Below, in pieces: positions 12,681 to 26,096 of a DNA stretch of 64,000 nucleotides. The position numbers and the translations under genes were made by a program. Below the pieces are notes generated by a model. That model worked only from the letters and a program-made list of their open reading frames with translations. It was not told the DNA's origin and made no database searches. The stretch spans positions 1-64,000 of the forward strand of contig VXCM01003238.1 of the NCBI GenBank assembly GCA_014773175.1. Reading direction: 5' to 3'. Each line of letters begins with the position of its first letter. The stretch's first letter is position 1. The stretch comes from Lucifuga dentata. Lineage: Eukaryota > Chordata > Actinopteri > Ophidiiformes > Bythitidae.

Positions 12681-15144
12681 GTAAGTTTTAAACACGCAGA
12701 AACACACACACAGACACCTACAGATACACAAGTCCGAGCAAATAAAAATAGTAATGCAGACATACACACACTCACATACACACAAATCGCTGTCATGTTC
12801 CCTCTCACAACCCCCTCCTCTTTTTGATTTATGAAGACTGGTAACGGCTCTGTTTTTTTTTTTTTTTTTTAAAGCTTCAATAGGGAAAATTAATTGCAAG
12901 GCACAAATAATTTATTCATGAGACATGCTGTGTGTTTACTCATTAAGCCATTGTTGTGGTGTACAGCTCCTAGTCTGCAGAGAGAAGACTGGCTTTTTTT
13001 GAACACCGTGACTCTTCCATTAATTACCGCACAATGGCTAATGTGCCGCAGAAAAATGTCATTAAAGGCATGCGCGTGTGTACGTGTGTGTTTTTTTTCT
13101 GGGGATTCGAGGTTACAGACGGGGCACTTTAACCATCAGCGGATGCCTGTTTCGTACAGTATTAAAGTGAAGGTTAGTAATGCCGTATGAAGTTGCAAAG
13201 CATACTTTGGTTCAGACTGGAGCAGTAGCACACTGTGTGTATGTGTGTTTGTGTGTGTGGGTGTCTCTTAGCTAATGTACCATAGATAACCCCATTAAAG
13301 CTTTATATGAGTCTGTGGTTGCCATTTTGCATATCTTTGTGCATATGTTTACTTTTGTTTGTGGTTTTTGTGTGTTTGTATGTGTACATACAGCATGTAT
13401 ACAAGTCCATTTATATTGTATGCAAAGACATAGGGATGGATGATATATTTTTTTATATTGATTGATATTGATATATATCACGATATAAATCATGGCAAAG
13501 ATTCTGTTGCATTTCAAGTCACTTGAACTTAAGCTTTATTTTAACATTTTCTTTCTGCATATTCTGAATGTAAAAAATAACCAACAATAACCCACACCGC
13601 TGACATTTTTTTTATTTTTATTTTTTTTACCTTACTTATTCACAGCATCCACTTTCTTTGGGACGGTAACGGCTGCTGAGCTATTACTTTCTTCCTCATC
13701 AGTTGATTTTTTTTTTTCCTCTGGAGTTTCATCACTTTCTGACATCTTTGTCTGTCTTTTGCTCACATATCACCACATGGGCTGTGGCATGTTCACTGTT
13801 TAGCTAAATGCTGCATTGAGGAAATGGGCAGGGTGTTATTATGACACTGCCACCAGATTGGCTAGTTTGTTCCAGTTCTGACAAGCTATTGGTTGTTTGA
13901 GCCGTCATGAACTTACTGTATTCAAAGACTACTTTCCATTGACTTTATATTGATGTCCTCATTTTTATGTCACAGATTTTTTTATATCGGGATGCGATTA
14001 TATATCATTTATATTGTCCAGCCCTACAAAGACATAAATACATTTGAATGCAGGAACTTTTCTACCAACAACAAGGAAGTTNTGTGTGGGGTGGGGGTGG
14101 GGGGGTAAAGAAGCAAGAAAGAAATGCCAAAAGCATGAAGGAAAGAAACCAAATTCAGAAATGAAAGGAACAAAGGAAGCAAAAACTGAATGAAATACAT
14201 TAAAAAAGAAAGGAGACTGAGGAGGAATAAATAAATAAATGGTCCCTCTTTCACCAGAATCTTCCTCACTAGAATCCTCTTCAACCACTGACTCTTCCTT
14301 GAGCCTGATTCTGTCATTTAAGAGACAGTTTGAACATTCAATTTGCAACTTCTGGACATGTTTTGAATGCTAAGCTGCTGCTTAACATGGTTCACAACAG
14401 GCGTAATGTTTTATCTGTTGTTTCTCTCTTTCATGGACACAGACAGGTGGGAAATGAGATTTTAACAAGTTGAAATCCAGCATAATGGAGTGCAACTCGT
14501 GTCTGCAATGAGGACATTTGTCTCCAGGACACGTTAATGCTTATGTAGGGGATGTTTTTGACTGTGCAGACTTAAGATTCAGATCTTTGCGTCGTGTGAA
14601 TTACCCCAGGATTAAATCTAAAGTTTGGATTAAAGCTTAAAGGCAGGCAGTGCCTATAGCCCTCACATCTCATGAAGTCTCATAACACTTGACTGCCTTC
14701 TCAGTCCCATCTGTGGCACAATCCAGTGGAGAAATAGATAGGAGGGATCAGGCTCGAAAAATCTATTCCGCGTCTGGCACACACACACAAACGTACAAAT
14801 GCACATGCTCAGACTCACAGCCCACGCTATATTCCATAAACTTGGCAGAGGCACCTAATAAAACTTCACGTGTCCCTTGTGCCCTTCTCCTGCTCACCGG
14901 CGTGCAGCAACTTATTTGATTTTTCTCTCCCCTCCAGCAGGCATCTTGAGCTCCGCTCTTCTTTACCTGCCAAAGACGAGAAACAACTTCTCCCACTGCG
15001 GTCAGTGATTGGTAATGCTCCCTCAACGCCGTGCATTTACCTCAGTGCCACACCAATCGTACATCACTGTCTCCGCCGTTATTAGCCAGTGTGGAAATTA
15101 AAAAGCAGAAACAAGGGAAGAAAAATTCTTGACACCAGGGTGAN

Positions 15145-15191
<47 letters not shown>

Positions 15192-18059
15192 TTGACTCTC
15201 TACTTCCTTTTACTATGTGAAGTGCCACAGGTTGCCCCTGGCTTCAGAAACACATCCGGTTGAACTTTCTATTATTTCAAAAATAATACCCTTTTATTTC
15301 ATTTGTTTAAAGAGCGCTCGCTGTCAGAGCCCGGAGGAGAAGCGAGAAAATTAAATGGCTTTTTCTGCTTTGTGAAAGAATGTCAGCCTGTGGCAATATG
15401 TACATTTGCTAATGAAGTGTGGCTGTTAAATGTGAAGAAGAAAACTAACTGGCTGTGGGAAATATTGATAGGGCTGAAGGGTTATATGAGATGTATCTGG
15501 GTATATAAGTAATGATATTGCCTGAGAGAAAAGATTTATCATTTTTATTTTTTATTTTTATTTTTCATTTGAGCAGAACTTCTGTGATCACCGTGTATTT
15601 GTGTGCACAGCGCTGGAGCCGCCTCGCATCCGACAGAACATTACATATCATATCTTGAAAATAGATCCAGGAAACAGTGTTGAAAGATGCAGAATCTTTT
15701 TATTTGTTGTATCTGTTTGACCCATGCTAGCACTTTAGGATGTGTCTTGCAATCCTAAAGAGTAAGAAAAGGTTGCCGCAAACGCCTCCTCTCTGCTTTC
15801 TCTTTATTTCCATTTCTCCACTGGACAGTGCCAAAGATTGTCTCCACTGCCCACCGAAACAGTTGGAAGCATTGGGCTGCCACAGTTCGTCGCCAGGAGA
15901 CCAACTCCAGTTCTGAAGCTAGTGCCTACGAGTAAAAACAAATCTCTGGAATTAGTTGAGCAAGTGTTTTCCAATATTTCCACATCAGAAACTGTCATTA
16001 TTTATCAGAGATTTAAGTACAAGTATCTTTTTTTTTCTTTTTTCTTTTTTAACCTGTCTGTATATGTGGTTCTAGTGCGAGCACAACTGGCACACCATTA
16101 AGTATACATAATTTAAGTATACATAATTTGCAACAGACAGATCACATCCTTGTGTGTGTCACCACCAGCCCTCTTTGTAGGACTACACTTTCATGTTTAT
16201 TCATAACTAAGAGTTTTAGCCTGTCAAAGAGGGAACATCACCACTAGAGAAGCACAAAGACAAACAGGAAGATAAACAAGTCATGTCAGTGATAAGCAAT
16301 TTAGTGGTTAGTGTTTAGTGTTGTGTCACTCCTCCATGCACTGAGCCCATCAGGTCCATTCAGATCCCGAGAACATCAAACCCACTGTGAACACGGCACA
16401 TTCAGCAGGTCAAAGCTCAGCCCCAGTGTGTTCAATCGGGAATATGACCCAATGCCTCAAAGGGAGCAGAAGGCCATCTGAGCTGCACAGAATCCAGACA
16501 GACACCCACCCCACAACTGCAGTGACACCCCGAGTACAAGGCTCCCTGGACCCAGAGAAGCCCTTGAACCATGGACAGGACCCAGGCCAGAAGAGAGGCG
16601 CCCATCCGCACCCCCGGGCCACACAGATCTGCCACTCTTGCGGAAGTGCAAGAAGTGCCCGCAGGCCCAGGAGAGCTGGAGAGGAGCATGGACGCAGGCC
16701 CCCACGGGAAACCCTGGCCCCACCATGCGCAGGCCGACACGCGGCAGGGGACACGGACCAGAGAGCAAAGGGGCGGGACAAGGCAAGGGACATGCGGGCA
16801 CCACCCCCATAAGACCCGAGTACAAACATCTCAATATATGAACTTGTTAACTAACATTTGTACTATCAGAAACTGAAACTCCAAAGCGATTCACAAGTGA
16901 TATTAAACCACGCTACACCTCAATTCTCTGAGCTGCTACAACGTTTTCTCACTGACACAATGAAGACCTCATTCATGTTAGGGTTGTACTACATTCATAA
17001 CTACACAAAAATGGATGTAAATAGTTTACTACCATAGGGTAGTAAAATATTGTTAAAAAAAAGAAAACATTGTGTAGCTGTCAAACCAAAAAAAAAAAAA
17101 ATNAAAAAAAAAAAAAATGCAAATATAGGACTTATTTCTGTACACCCACAATTCACAATTTTACTTTGCTCGGTGTGGTCTGGCAAAGAATGGATGAATC
17201 AGATTGATGCAGGCATCATTTCAAGTGGGTTCATGGTTGACATAAACACGAAACCTTCCTGTGCCTGATTAATCAAATGCATCACTCAATGGGCTGTCGT
17301 CAGTCATCCAGTCTTCAAAAACAATACAACTACTCGAGAAACATAATTAAATCCATACAAAACTATCTACCATGTCATTCTCAGAATAAATCGCAGAATA
17401 AAACAGACCATGTAGTTGTAAAACTAAAATAATGCTTTATTTTGTGTGTACAAAAATGCAGCTTTACTAGTTGTATTTGCGGCTGTAATGTGGTGAATCA
17501 CATTATCATCTAAACATTCACTGACTGATCAGAGTGTTTCAGACTGTGCTCAAATCGATTCCTGAGTGTTTCTTTCCAGGATTCAATGTTGTAACAAAAA
17601 CTGTGCTTGCCAGATGTCGTCTGGCTGTGCTAAACTAAGTGTAAAACGGAGAAATAAATACAGACAGAAGCATTTTAGAAAGAAGTAAACTTTTGTTTGT
17701 TCAACTTTTCCCGGACCTGTACGAGGACACTACGCCTCTGTATTTAAAAGGTTAATGTGCTAAGTAGAAATCAATTTAGATTGTGAGGAGGCTTGCTAAA
17801 AATATATATTCATTTAAATTCCTAAATGGATTCCCCAAGCATATTTTCAGTCTTTTTTTATGGAGAGTTTGGCTGTTTTATTGAAGTGAAAGATCCATTA
17901 GAAGGGTTGAGGAGTGGATTGATGCAAGGAATAATGGAGAGATGATCGTCATGCAGACTGATTAACGCAGGCAGGAGGAAGCTCTGCGCTGCCATGTTTG
18001 GGGTCATCTGCAAGTCACACAGAGCCGTCATGCATTTATGCTTCTTTTCCACTCTGCCA

Positions 18060-18105
<46 letters not shown>

Positions 18106-21100
18106 TCTCAATCGCATTTTCCTCTTTTTTTCTAACCAGCTGACCACAGATGAAATGAAAACGCGTTACTCAGGTTCAGGCAGCATAAGCACGCTCGTTA
18201 TCTTGCACGCAAAGTGCACAATTTAAAGACATGCAGTAACAGATGTTTTTTACCAAGATGATTAAAAACGATCATGCTGTCTACATTCAGATGTATATGT
18301 TTGCAGGTTTTAAGGCAAGTTTGTCACCTGAATGTTTGATTTTCAAAAATTAGGGGATTTGGCAAAATAACAGGAAAACTAAAATATGGTTTCATGTTTT
18401 AGAAAATGGTAATGTGTATGCTGGCAGTATTTATTGGAATTAAACATGCAAAATCACTGGTTTAATCCTTTAAGGCCGCACTATACTTAATACAAAGTAC
18501 AATTTTCAGGGCAAAAAGTTGTCTTGCCAGGCTCAAGATACGGTGATTCAGACGCTTTCACTTTTCTTTGGGCAGGGCCCCTTTGGGGCTTTTTTTTTTT
18601 TTTTTTTTTNTTTTTTTTTTTTTTTTTGGTCATTTCTACTTCTGATACCTTTTCCTGGCCGTACTTGGTCCAAATATCACATGGCTGTTTGCATCGCCGG
18701 TGAGATCAGCAAGCAGAACTCAACTTCCTACTTCCTTTGCTGATGGAGCCACTTGTCAAACTCCGTGTTGAATGAACAGGGAATCCTCCATCTTCCTTCC
18801 TATTCTGATTTAGAGGAGGAAAACACCATCTCCTTTTCCATCTTCTTTGCCTTTTTTTTTTTTAAATTGCTAAATAAACAACAGCAACTGACTACTGGCA
18901 CGGAGTGACATAAAAATAACTTTCTTGTGAACTACAGTATTCTTTTGTCATTTCCTATTACATATTCTGCGGTATATTGGGACATTTACCATATATATAT
19001 ATATATATCACACTTTATTCTTCTCTCCTCCTACCTGTCTCTTTGGAACTAACAATTCCTGTTAAAACATGAACAATTATGACTGAAATGTTGATGCCAG
19101 TTACTTGACAAGATTCTGTACTCATTTAATAGCCTTCATACGAGGTCGTATGAGTCACTTATTTCATTGTCCTGACGTCACAGAACACGCTGAATTATCT
19201 CAAGGTGCCAAAATCCTACAGTTGACGATTATTAGCAATGAAGTAAAATTACCATAAAAAGTAAGACACAATTAACTGCAGTGGCATGATTCGCTGTTTA
19301 TTAAATCCCTGTGTGTGTGTGTGTTCCTATACAGCAGTAACGTAGCTGCAGTGTGATTGACCTCCACTAAGCTGTCTATTAACCTTCACCACACACACAC
19401 ACACTCTCTCTGCTCATTCATTTGGCAGAGTGGACATAACATAACACTGGAGCCCAGTGTGTTTTGTTGCCAGCCCGGGATGTTTTGTCTGTTTGTGGGG
19501 ACGCACATTTGTTCTTGTTTGCATATGGAGCCGTTTCAACAAGTGACGCATGGACTTCTTGGCAGAGAAGTGAGAGCAATTTTGGGCGGTCAGGATTGTG
19601 AAAAAATCCCAGTCATTGCTTAGTCTAATGGCTTCAGGCACAAATGTGACCGTCTGCCTGCACGGTCAGACTGATAGAGAAACAGCAGTCGGGTAGACGG
19701 GACAGGAAGGTTCGATGAGGAAGGAGTCTGCCTCTCTCATGAAAGGCTGATGCGGATCCATGTTTTTGTTTTTTCAGGCTTAGTGACTGAAACCTACCGA
19801 TAAAAAAGAATGAGATAACACTTTCAATGAAGGTGCTGCAGAGGATGGAAACTGGGTTCACTGACAGAGAATGTGTAATGTGACGTTAGTTGTGTGTTTG
19901 CATATGTCAAAAACACAGATGCGTACTGAGCCGCGGTATTTGGATTTACCAGTTACCATTTGCGTAACTGACTGTCCGCACTCTGTGTATGTGTTTGCCA
20001 ATGCATATGTACATGCAGCCAGCAAGCAAAGTTGTTGTTGAAGCAGGAAATAAGTCCCTTGACTCTTCAGACGTCTCTTTAGAGCTTTTAACTGGATTTA
20101 AAGAGAACTACTCATTTAAAAACACAAAACAAAACTTTTTGTTGTTGCACTTATTGATTTTCCTCCTGACAGTTGCCCCAGAAATGATATTTGGCTGTGT
20201 GTGTTTGTTCTTGTTTGCTTGCTTGTGTGTTAAAAGCTGGCAGCCCACCTCCACAACAACAGATAACAGGAGTCAGCAAACACACACATACATGTACACA
20301 GTCACCATCAGCCTTTCAAGACCTGATATATTTTCAGACAGCCTCCTGCATGTTCTGGCTGTCTTTGTTGGCGGAGGTAGATGGGTTTCGTTTGACAGAG
20401 TTTCCATTAAAATAAGTCTGGATTTTAGACAGAAGAAAGTTTATCTCAGATGTGTCTGAATGGCAGCCAAATGTGGTCTCAGAAAAGTGCTCACATTAAA
20501 TTGAAGATGATAACAGAGAGACAGATTGATGAAGAGAGTGCAGCACCTGTCTGTCACCCAGACTCCACAAAAGAAAACTTTGAAGACAAAATTTGAGCGC
20601 CAACTCTTTAGCTTTCTGTGAACCCAGTCTGATAAAATCTTGCTTGGATTCATCCCCTGAACTGTGAGACAGATGGAATTGCCATTTGTACAAATAACCT
20701 TTTATTTTCAGTTCAAGCGCCAAACCCGAGCAATGAAGTCACTTCTAAGGCCTCAGGATGCTTCAAACAAAATGCCTGTCTGATCATCAGATAGCTTAAG
20801 AAACCCTCTTTCTGACTGTGGAATTGGGCAAAATTTGTAACTTTTATGCTGCGATTGGCCAGTGTGTTGAGGTTTGAAAGTTGGTAAGGTTTTAATTTGT
20901 TTCTCAAACTCCCTTTTTTCTTTCTTATTAGCTACTTCCCTCACAGTCTGCATTTACAACCCATTAATACATTAGAAATATACAATATAGATATAAATAT
21001 TTGTTCTCTGATTGTGCAGCCTCATTCTTTTGAAGCATACTGAGACTTTTAAAGGACCATACCAATCAATAGTTTTGCATGTTTAAGCCCAAGAAATGCA

Positions 21101-23743
21101 ACCTGCATAACTATTATGTTATTGCCAAACATTTTCCAAAGCATAAAACCATATTTTAGTTTTTGCGTTATTCTGCCAAATCCTCTAGTCTTTCAAACTC
21201 AAATGTTCAGGTGATAAACCCACCTAAAAATTCAATATCTCACTTGCTGGCATGCATGGCCAAATGTAGCCGGCACAGCCGTTTTAATTTCTCTTGTAAA
21301 AACAGTCTCTTCTTCTGGGACGACATTCCCTGGAGAATTCTCTGAGCATGTTGCGCTTTTAACTGCATCAGAACACTAAAAATTAAGTAACTTTGGTTCG
21401 CTGTGATGGATTACCTATCACAAGCTTGTTTCAGGTAGCATACTGAATGAACTGAAAACAAATTGCTGCCTGGAAGGTAGGAAAAATAATTTGAAAATGT
21501 ACCGCTTTAGTAGCATACTTTGGAAAATGGCTGGCAGTAATGTAACAGACTCAAATATGCAAAAAAAATGGTATGGCCCTTTAACATAGGCCCACCTGAT
21601 CCAGGCTAATCCAGTTAAGTTGAGTAGTCTCAAGTGAAGGAACCTTGGAGGACACGGCTGTAAAGTGGAAGCGTTAGAGTAATTCGAGAGTTATATTAAA
21701 TTATGTATCAAGTTTTTGAAGTGTCTAATTTGTCTGACAACAAATGCAAGACACAGCTGGTGGATTACCCACACACACGCGTGCCGGGATAAATCACGAG
21801 AAGGTTGTGGCCTGGTTAAGTTTTAGCACAGACGCGCCAGCTTTTCATCACGGGGACAAGTTTTCAGAGCCTCCAGTGATGTTGGCGTTGAGTTTTGAAG
21901 ACTTGTACTTTGTGAATATTTAAGAGTGCCTCGTCCCGGCTCCAGCTTTTAATAGACTGTGGATTTGTTGTTGAGTTTTAAGTTGACTTTCTCCTTGTTG
22001 CATAAGCCTGACCGCACAATGAGGACACACACTTAGATAAATACATGCTCGCATTAACTCTCTCGCAGTCCCGTAAGTACAGAAACACACACACACTCAC
22101 GCTGAAAAGTAACTCCCCTAAGTGACCGAATGCATTTAGCCAAATAGAAGAAACTTTAATTTGCAAAGTGAAGTTTGTCATTTATTCAGAGTGTGTAATC
22201 CTGGGTGATCATGTGTAATTTGTGAATGAATTGCAAAAAAAAAAAAAAAAAAAAAAGGCTCTGTAAATCATTTTCAAGTCAAACAAATAAGTGGGAGAGT
22301 GAGACAGAGATGTAATACAAAACAACCGTGTAGCGTCAAAAACGAACCTGAAAACTAAAAGATGTCTCTGGAGCTGAATTAATGAGTCCCATGCGGAACC
22401 CACAAGAATCTGCATGTGTCTGTGTGTTATAAGCAGACAGCTGTATTAGATTGGAGACTGTTATCATTTAATTGCTAATGTTGTTTATTTGGGCCTGTGC
22501 TTGTATCTGCACAATGCTACCGGCTTTTGCAAATGTTGATATATGGCTCACATATCAGACATTAAATATGTGGTATTCAGCTTAGATTTACATCAAATGT
22601 GAGTGATGGAAGTTAGTGTGCATGTGACACGTAGTGATATACTGGTGTTTAAAAAAAAAAGTTTAAAACTGGAGGATGAAGTCATTTTTAAATTGATGGG
22701 AATTTTTTCTTTTGTATTCATCTTTCTCTGATTATTTCTGTCTCTCTCAGGGTTACCTGCCTGCCAACGCTGAGAGGAGAGAGAGCGTCCTACAGAGGAA
22801 GAGGCAGGAATATTTTGGCTTCATCCAGCAATACTACGACTCCCGCAACGAGGAGCATCATCAGGACACGTACAGACAGGTACATGCACTTACACATGCA
22901 CTCACATACATGGAATCAATCTTGTTGTGCATTTAAACATTTCTTACACATTTCACGTTTTCTGACATCCATCCAGTGACCAGACTGAGAGACAGACTGC
23001 AGAAGGTTCCATTTCCACTTACAAAGTTTTCCTGTAATGCAAACCCAGGATGCACAGCTCTTGTATATGTTTGTGTGTGTGTGCGTGTGTGTTTGACAGA
23101 GAGACTGTGTTTTTTTTGGAAAGACAGGATTGGACCTTGCAGACATGATTGCCACCACCAAATATCTGGCCAAAAATGTTTTCCCATACTTTATCTCATT
23201 CTCTGTCTTTCTGTCTTCTTGTAGTCATAGCCTGTCTGCCTGTCTGTCTCTGTCTGCCTGTTTGTCTACCTGTGTGTCTACCTGTTGTTACCTGTTGTGA
23301 TCAAGCTCAGTTCATAGAGCAGAGATAATCAGCCCCAAGCTTCTTTCTCCCCACAGACTTGTTCATTTTTACACTTCACTACATCCCATTCACCTCAAGA
23401 AACATCACTATTAGTGTGCTGTCAATAGTAAAATTGCTGATTACTCACATTCTATACAATTTTTCATTGATTTCTCTAGTGCTGTCTAGAAAAGCTGGTG
23501 TACTTTGTTTTATGATTGCTTGGATTGTGTCTCAAGACCTCTTTTCTGTCAAATTCTATAGGCCAACAGCTGCACACCGTTTGTTTTGATGGCGTGAGCA
23601 CTGCGTTTTTTGTGCATTTGTGTTTGTGTGTTTATATGTGATCATTTGTCTTTGTACATGTCTTGGTTTGTGTACTTGTGTGTATTTATACAGGATGGTC
23701 TATCAGCCTGCCTTCATAGCTTCTGTCTGTCTTCTATGTGTCC

Positions 23744-23774
<31 letters not shown>

Positions 23775-26048
23775 GTGTTGATATGCATATGGCATCTGCT
23801 CAAAAGGTGTGTGTGTGTGTGTGCGCGCGCGCACGCACGCACGCATGTCAGATGGAGCCGCTGTGAAGAAGTCCCAGTTTGTCTTCCCTGCTTTCTGAAG
23901 TTTTGTTGTAGCCCAAGAGAAATGGTTTAAAAAAAAAAAAACAAAAATCAAGCTTTGTTCTTGTTTGAACTCACAGAAGAAACAAGGAACAGCCCGGTAA
24001 CTTATTGGTTGAAAGACAGTTCAAAAGAATTTGTGTAGTCCGACAACAGATATCTTAGCAACATGCTCTTGAAACCTTTTTTTTTTTTTTTTTTTTNTTT
24101 TTTTTTTTTTTTTTTTAAACTAAAAGTTTGGCCGCCTGTGTTCTTAGTCATTTCCTACAATAATTACTATTGGCCAGTTTATAAATATGGCTTGTAGCAG
24201 CAGTCAGATTGTGAGATTTTGGCCCTGAATTTCTCTGACAGTGTCACAAGAGCACCAATTTGGCCGTTGGTGGACGTGTCTCATACTGCGATCTAGCACC
24301 ATTTTTGGATTGATAAAATTTCCAAAAGATGTACCACAACTTTTGTCTGTGGCAGCCCAAATGTGCTGGAGCCTCAATCATATTGACCAGCGAACCAGAA
24401 CCATGAACAATGAATTGAAAGTGGCTGCAAGCTGCTTAGAGTTGCATGAAGACAGATTTTGATTCTCAGTGGGGTCAGCAGTACTAACAATGCTATCACA
24501 TTAGAGGGAGTCATTTGTTTCAGTCTTAATATTAAAATGCAGCTTTGTAGAGCTTTAAGTGATGTTTTTTTCCTCAGAAGAGGGAATTTTCTTATCAGTT
24601 TGCTAGAATGCTGACTGATGTGCAGAGGTTTCAAGATACGGTGCTGAACTTGAGTATAGTACCCTTATTTATTCCTCTGCGTAAAAGTCTGTGAGGCAGT
24701 GGAGAGTCTCGGACTCAGGCCAGGAACCTTGGTCTAGTTATAATCAAGCACACAAAAGTCGCAGGTAAGTGTATGCTTTCCAAGTTCCAAACCAGGACAC
24801 AAATTGAATCGTGTTTAAAGAGCAGAATTGCACTTGCTTACTTGCTGGGGCTGAACTCTGAGGTACAGATCCAGCTTCAGCAGGATCACTTCTGCAAATT
24901 TGTTGCTTTAAAAGTACAGTTATTGTGTGTGCAAAGTGGTGGACAACTGGACTCATGAGGGCAGGAAACGTAGCTGTAGTGGCACATCTATGAGCAATGC
25001 ACTGTTGATAACAATATGTGCACCTTTTGTTGCAATATTTTGGAGAAATAGGATCTTATAGATGAGGGCTGAATGGTAGAAAGGAAGTTTGTTACTATTT
25101 TTGAGTTTACCCCCTCCATAAAACCTTTGAGGAAATCTTGGTTAAACACAGGTCCAGGTTATAAATTGTAGCTGGAGGACAAGTGCTTGGAGTTGGAAGT
25201 GATTTCTGCAGTGGTTGTTGTTGCTATGTGTGTGTCTGTGTGTATACGTGTGTGTTTGTGGGTTAATACCTTTTTCTCCCATGTTGCTGTCAGATCCACA
25301 TAGACATTCCTAGGATGAGCCCTGAGCATTTGGTGCTGCAGCCAAAGGTGACAGAGGTAAGGTGGATCGGGATGGACCGGAGCGTGGGTATCACACAGTT
25401 CCCACTCCTATCTGCAGCAAGCATACACACACATACACACCAACACCAACAGTCTGGTCCGGCCTGGTCTATTTCAGTTGGCTCCAGCCTTTGTCCTGCA
25501 GCCGCCTGGCTCCCTTCTGCACCGATCTGTCTGCTTGTCATATTGTTCATGTGTGGGTTTAGACACTCTGAAATGTTGGTGGCTTGAAAAGTGTTTACAC
25601 ACATTCATACGTATCAACACACACACAAACTGAGCAGTAAATTAAACTGATACATTCAGACAGAAATACACAGACCCACGGGAGGGGGGTAATTCATAAA
25701 ACACAGTGCCAGATTTAGCGTGTCGGTAAGCGCAGATAGCATCACACGACTGTCTTTGTTTCAAAGTTGCAACATTTCTTCCAGACATTTGGGAATTATT
25801 CTTCTGAACTTCATCTCTTAAAGTGTGGAGCTCTTAAACAGAGAATTTTAAATGTCCGTTTTACTTTGACACCAGTGGAAGCAAATTACCCCTAATAACT
25901 TTTATACACACATTTATGTACACACAAGCACATACAGCTCTATATATGTAGATGTGCACAAACACAAAGACTACCGCTGCCATGCATTTCAGACCTCAAA
26001 AACCCCAGCCTGCCTTCAATCAAGAATACAATCCACTAACTATTGCAG

Positions 26049-26096
<48 letters not shown>

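Larger units (their letters stand above)
12681..22750 (+). other. Intron, 10,070 bp
   Basis: GTAAGT donor to CTCTCTCAG acceptor. Contains CA/TG-rich microsatellite sequence just after the donor, poly(T) near 12852-12872, the hAT-like MITE at 13431-14026, a (GA)n tract, a GC-rich island near 16540-16815, (CT)n, (AT)n, two TTAA-MITE copies, and single Ns at 14082, 15144, 17103 and 18610. No further exon recognised. Confidence 0.85.
22880..25293 (+). other. Intron, 2,414 bp, upstream of the alternative exon pair
   Basis: Contains CTGT/CTGC-rich tandem sequence near 23222-23300, a CT tract near 23750-23773, the 42-bp alternating purine-pyrimidine run at 23807-23848, a poly(T) tract split by a single N at 24097, and a TG-rich stretch at about 25226-25262 just before the 25294 exon. 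No other exon recognised. Confidence 0.85.

Noticed and set aside
16387..16876. Several overlapping frames of 67-141 codons on both strands
   Set aside because: Simultaneous open frames in many frames reflect GC-rich composition. There are no splice sites or domains to support a gene.
24241..24462. 73-codon frame with fairly balanced composition
   Set aside because: No recognised domain, no splice context and intron on both sides. Chance open frame is more likely.
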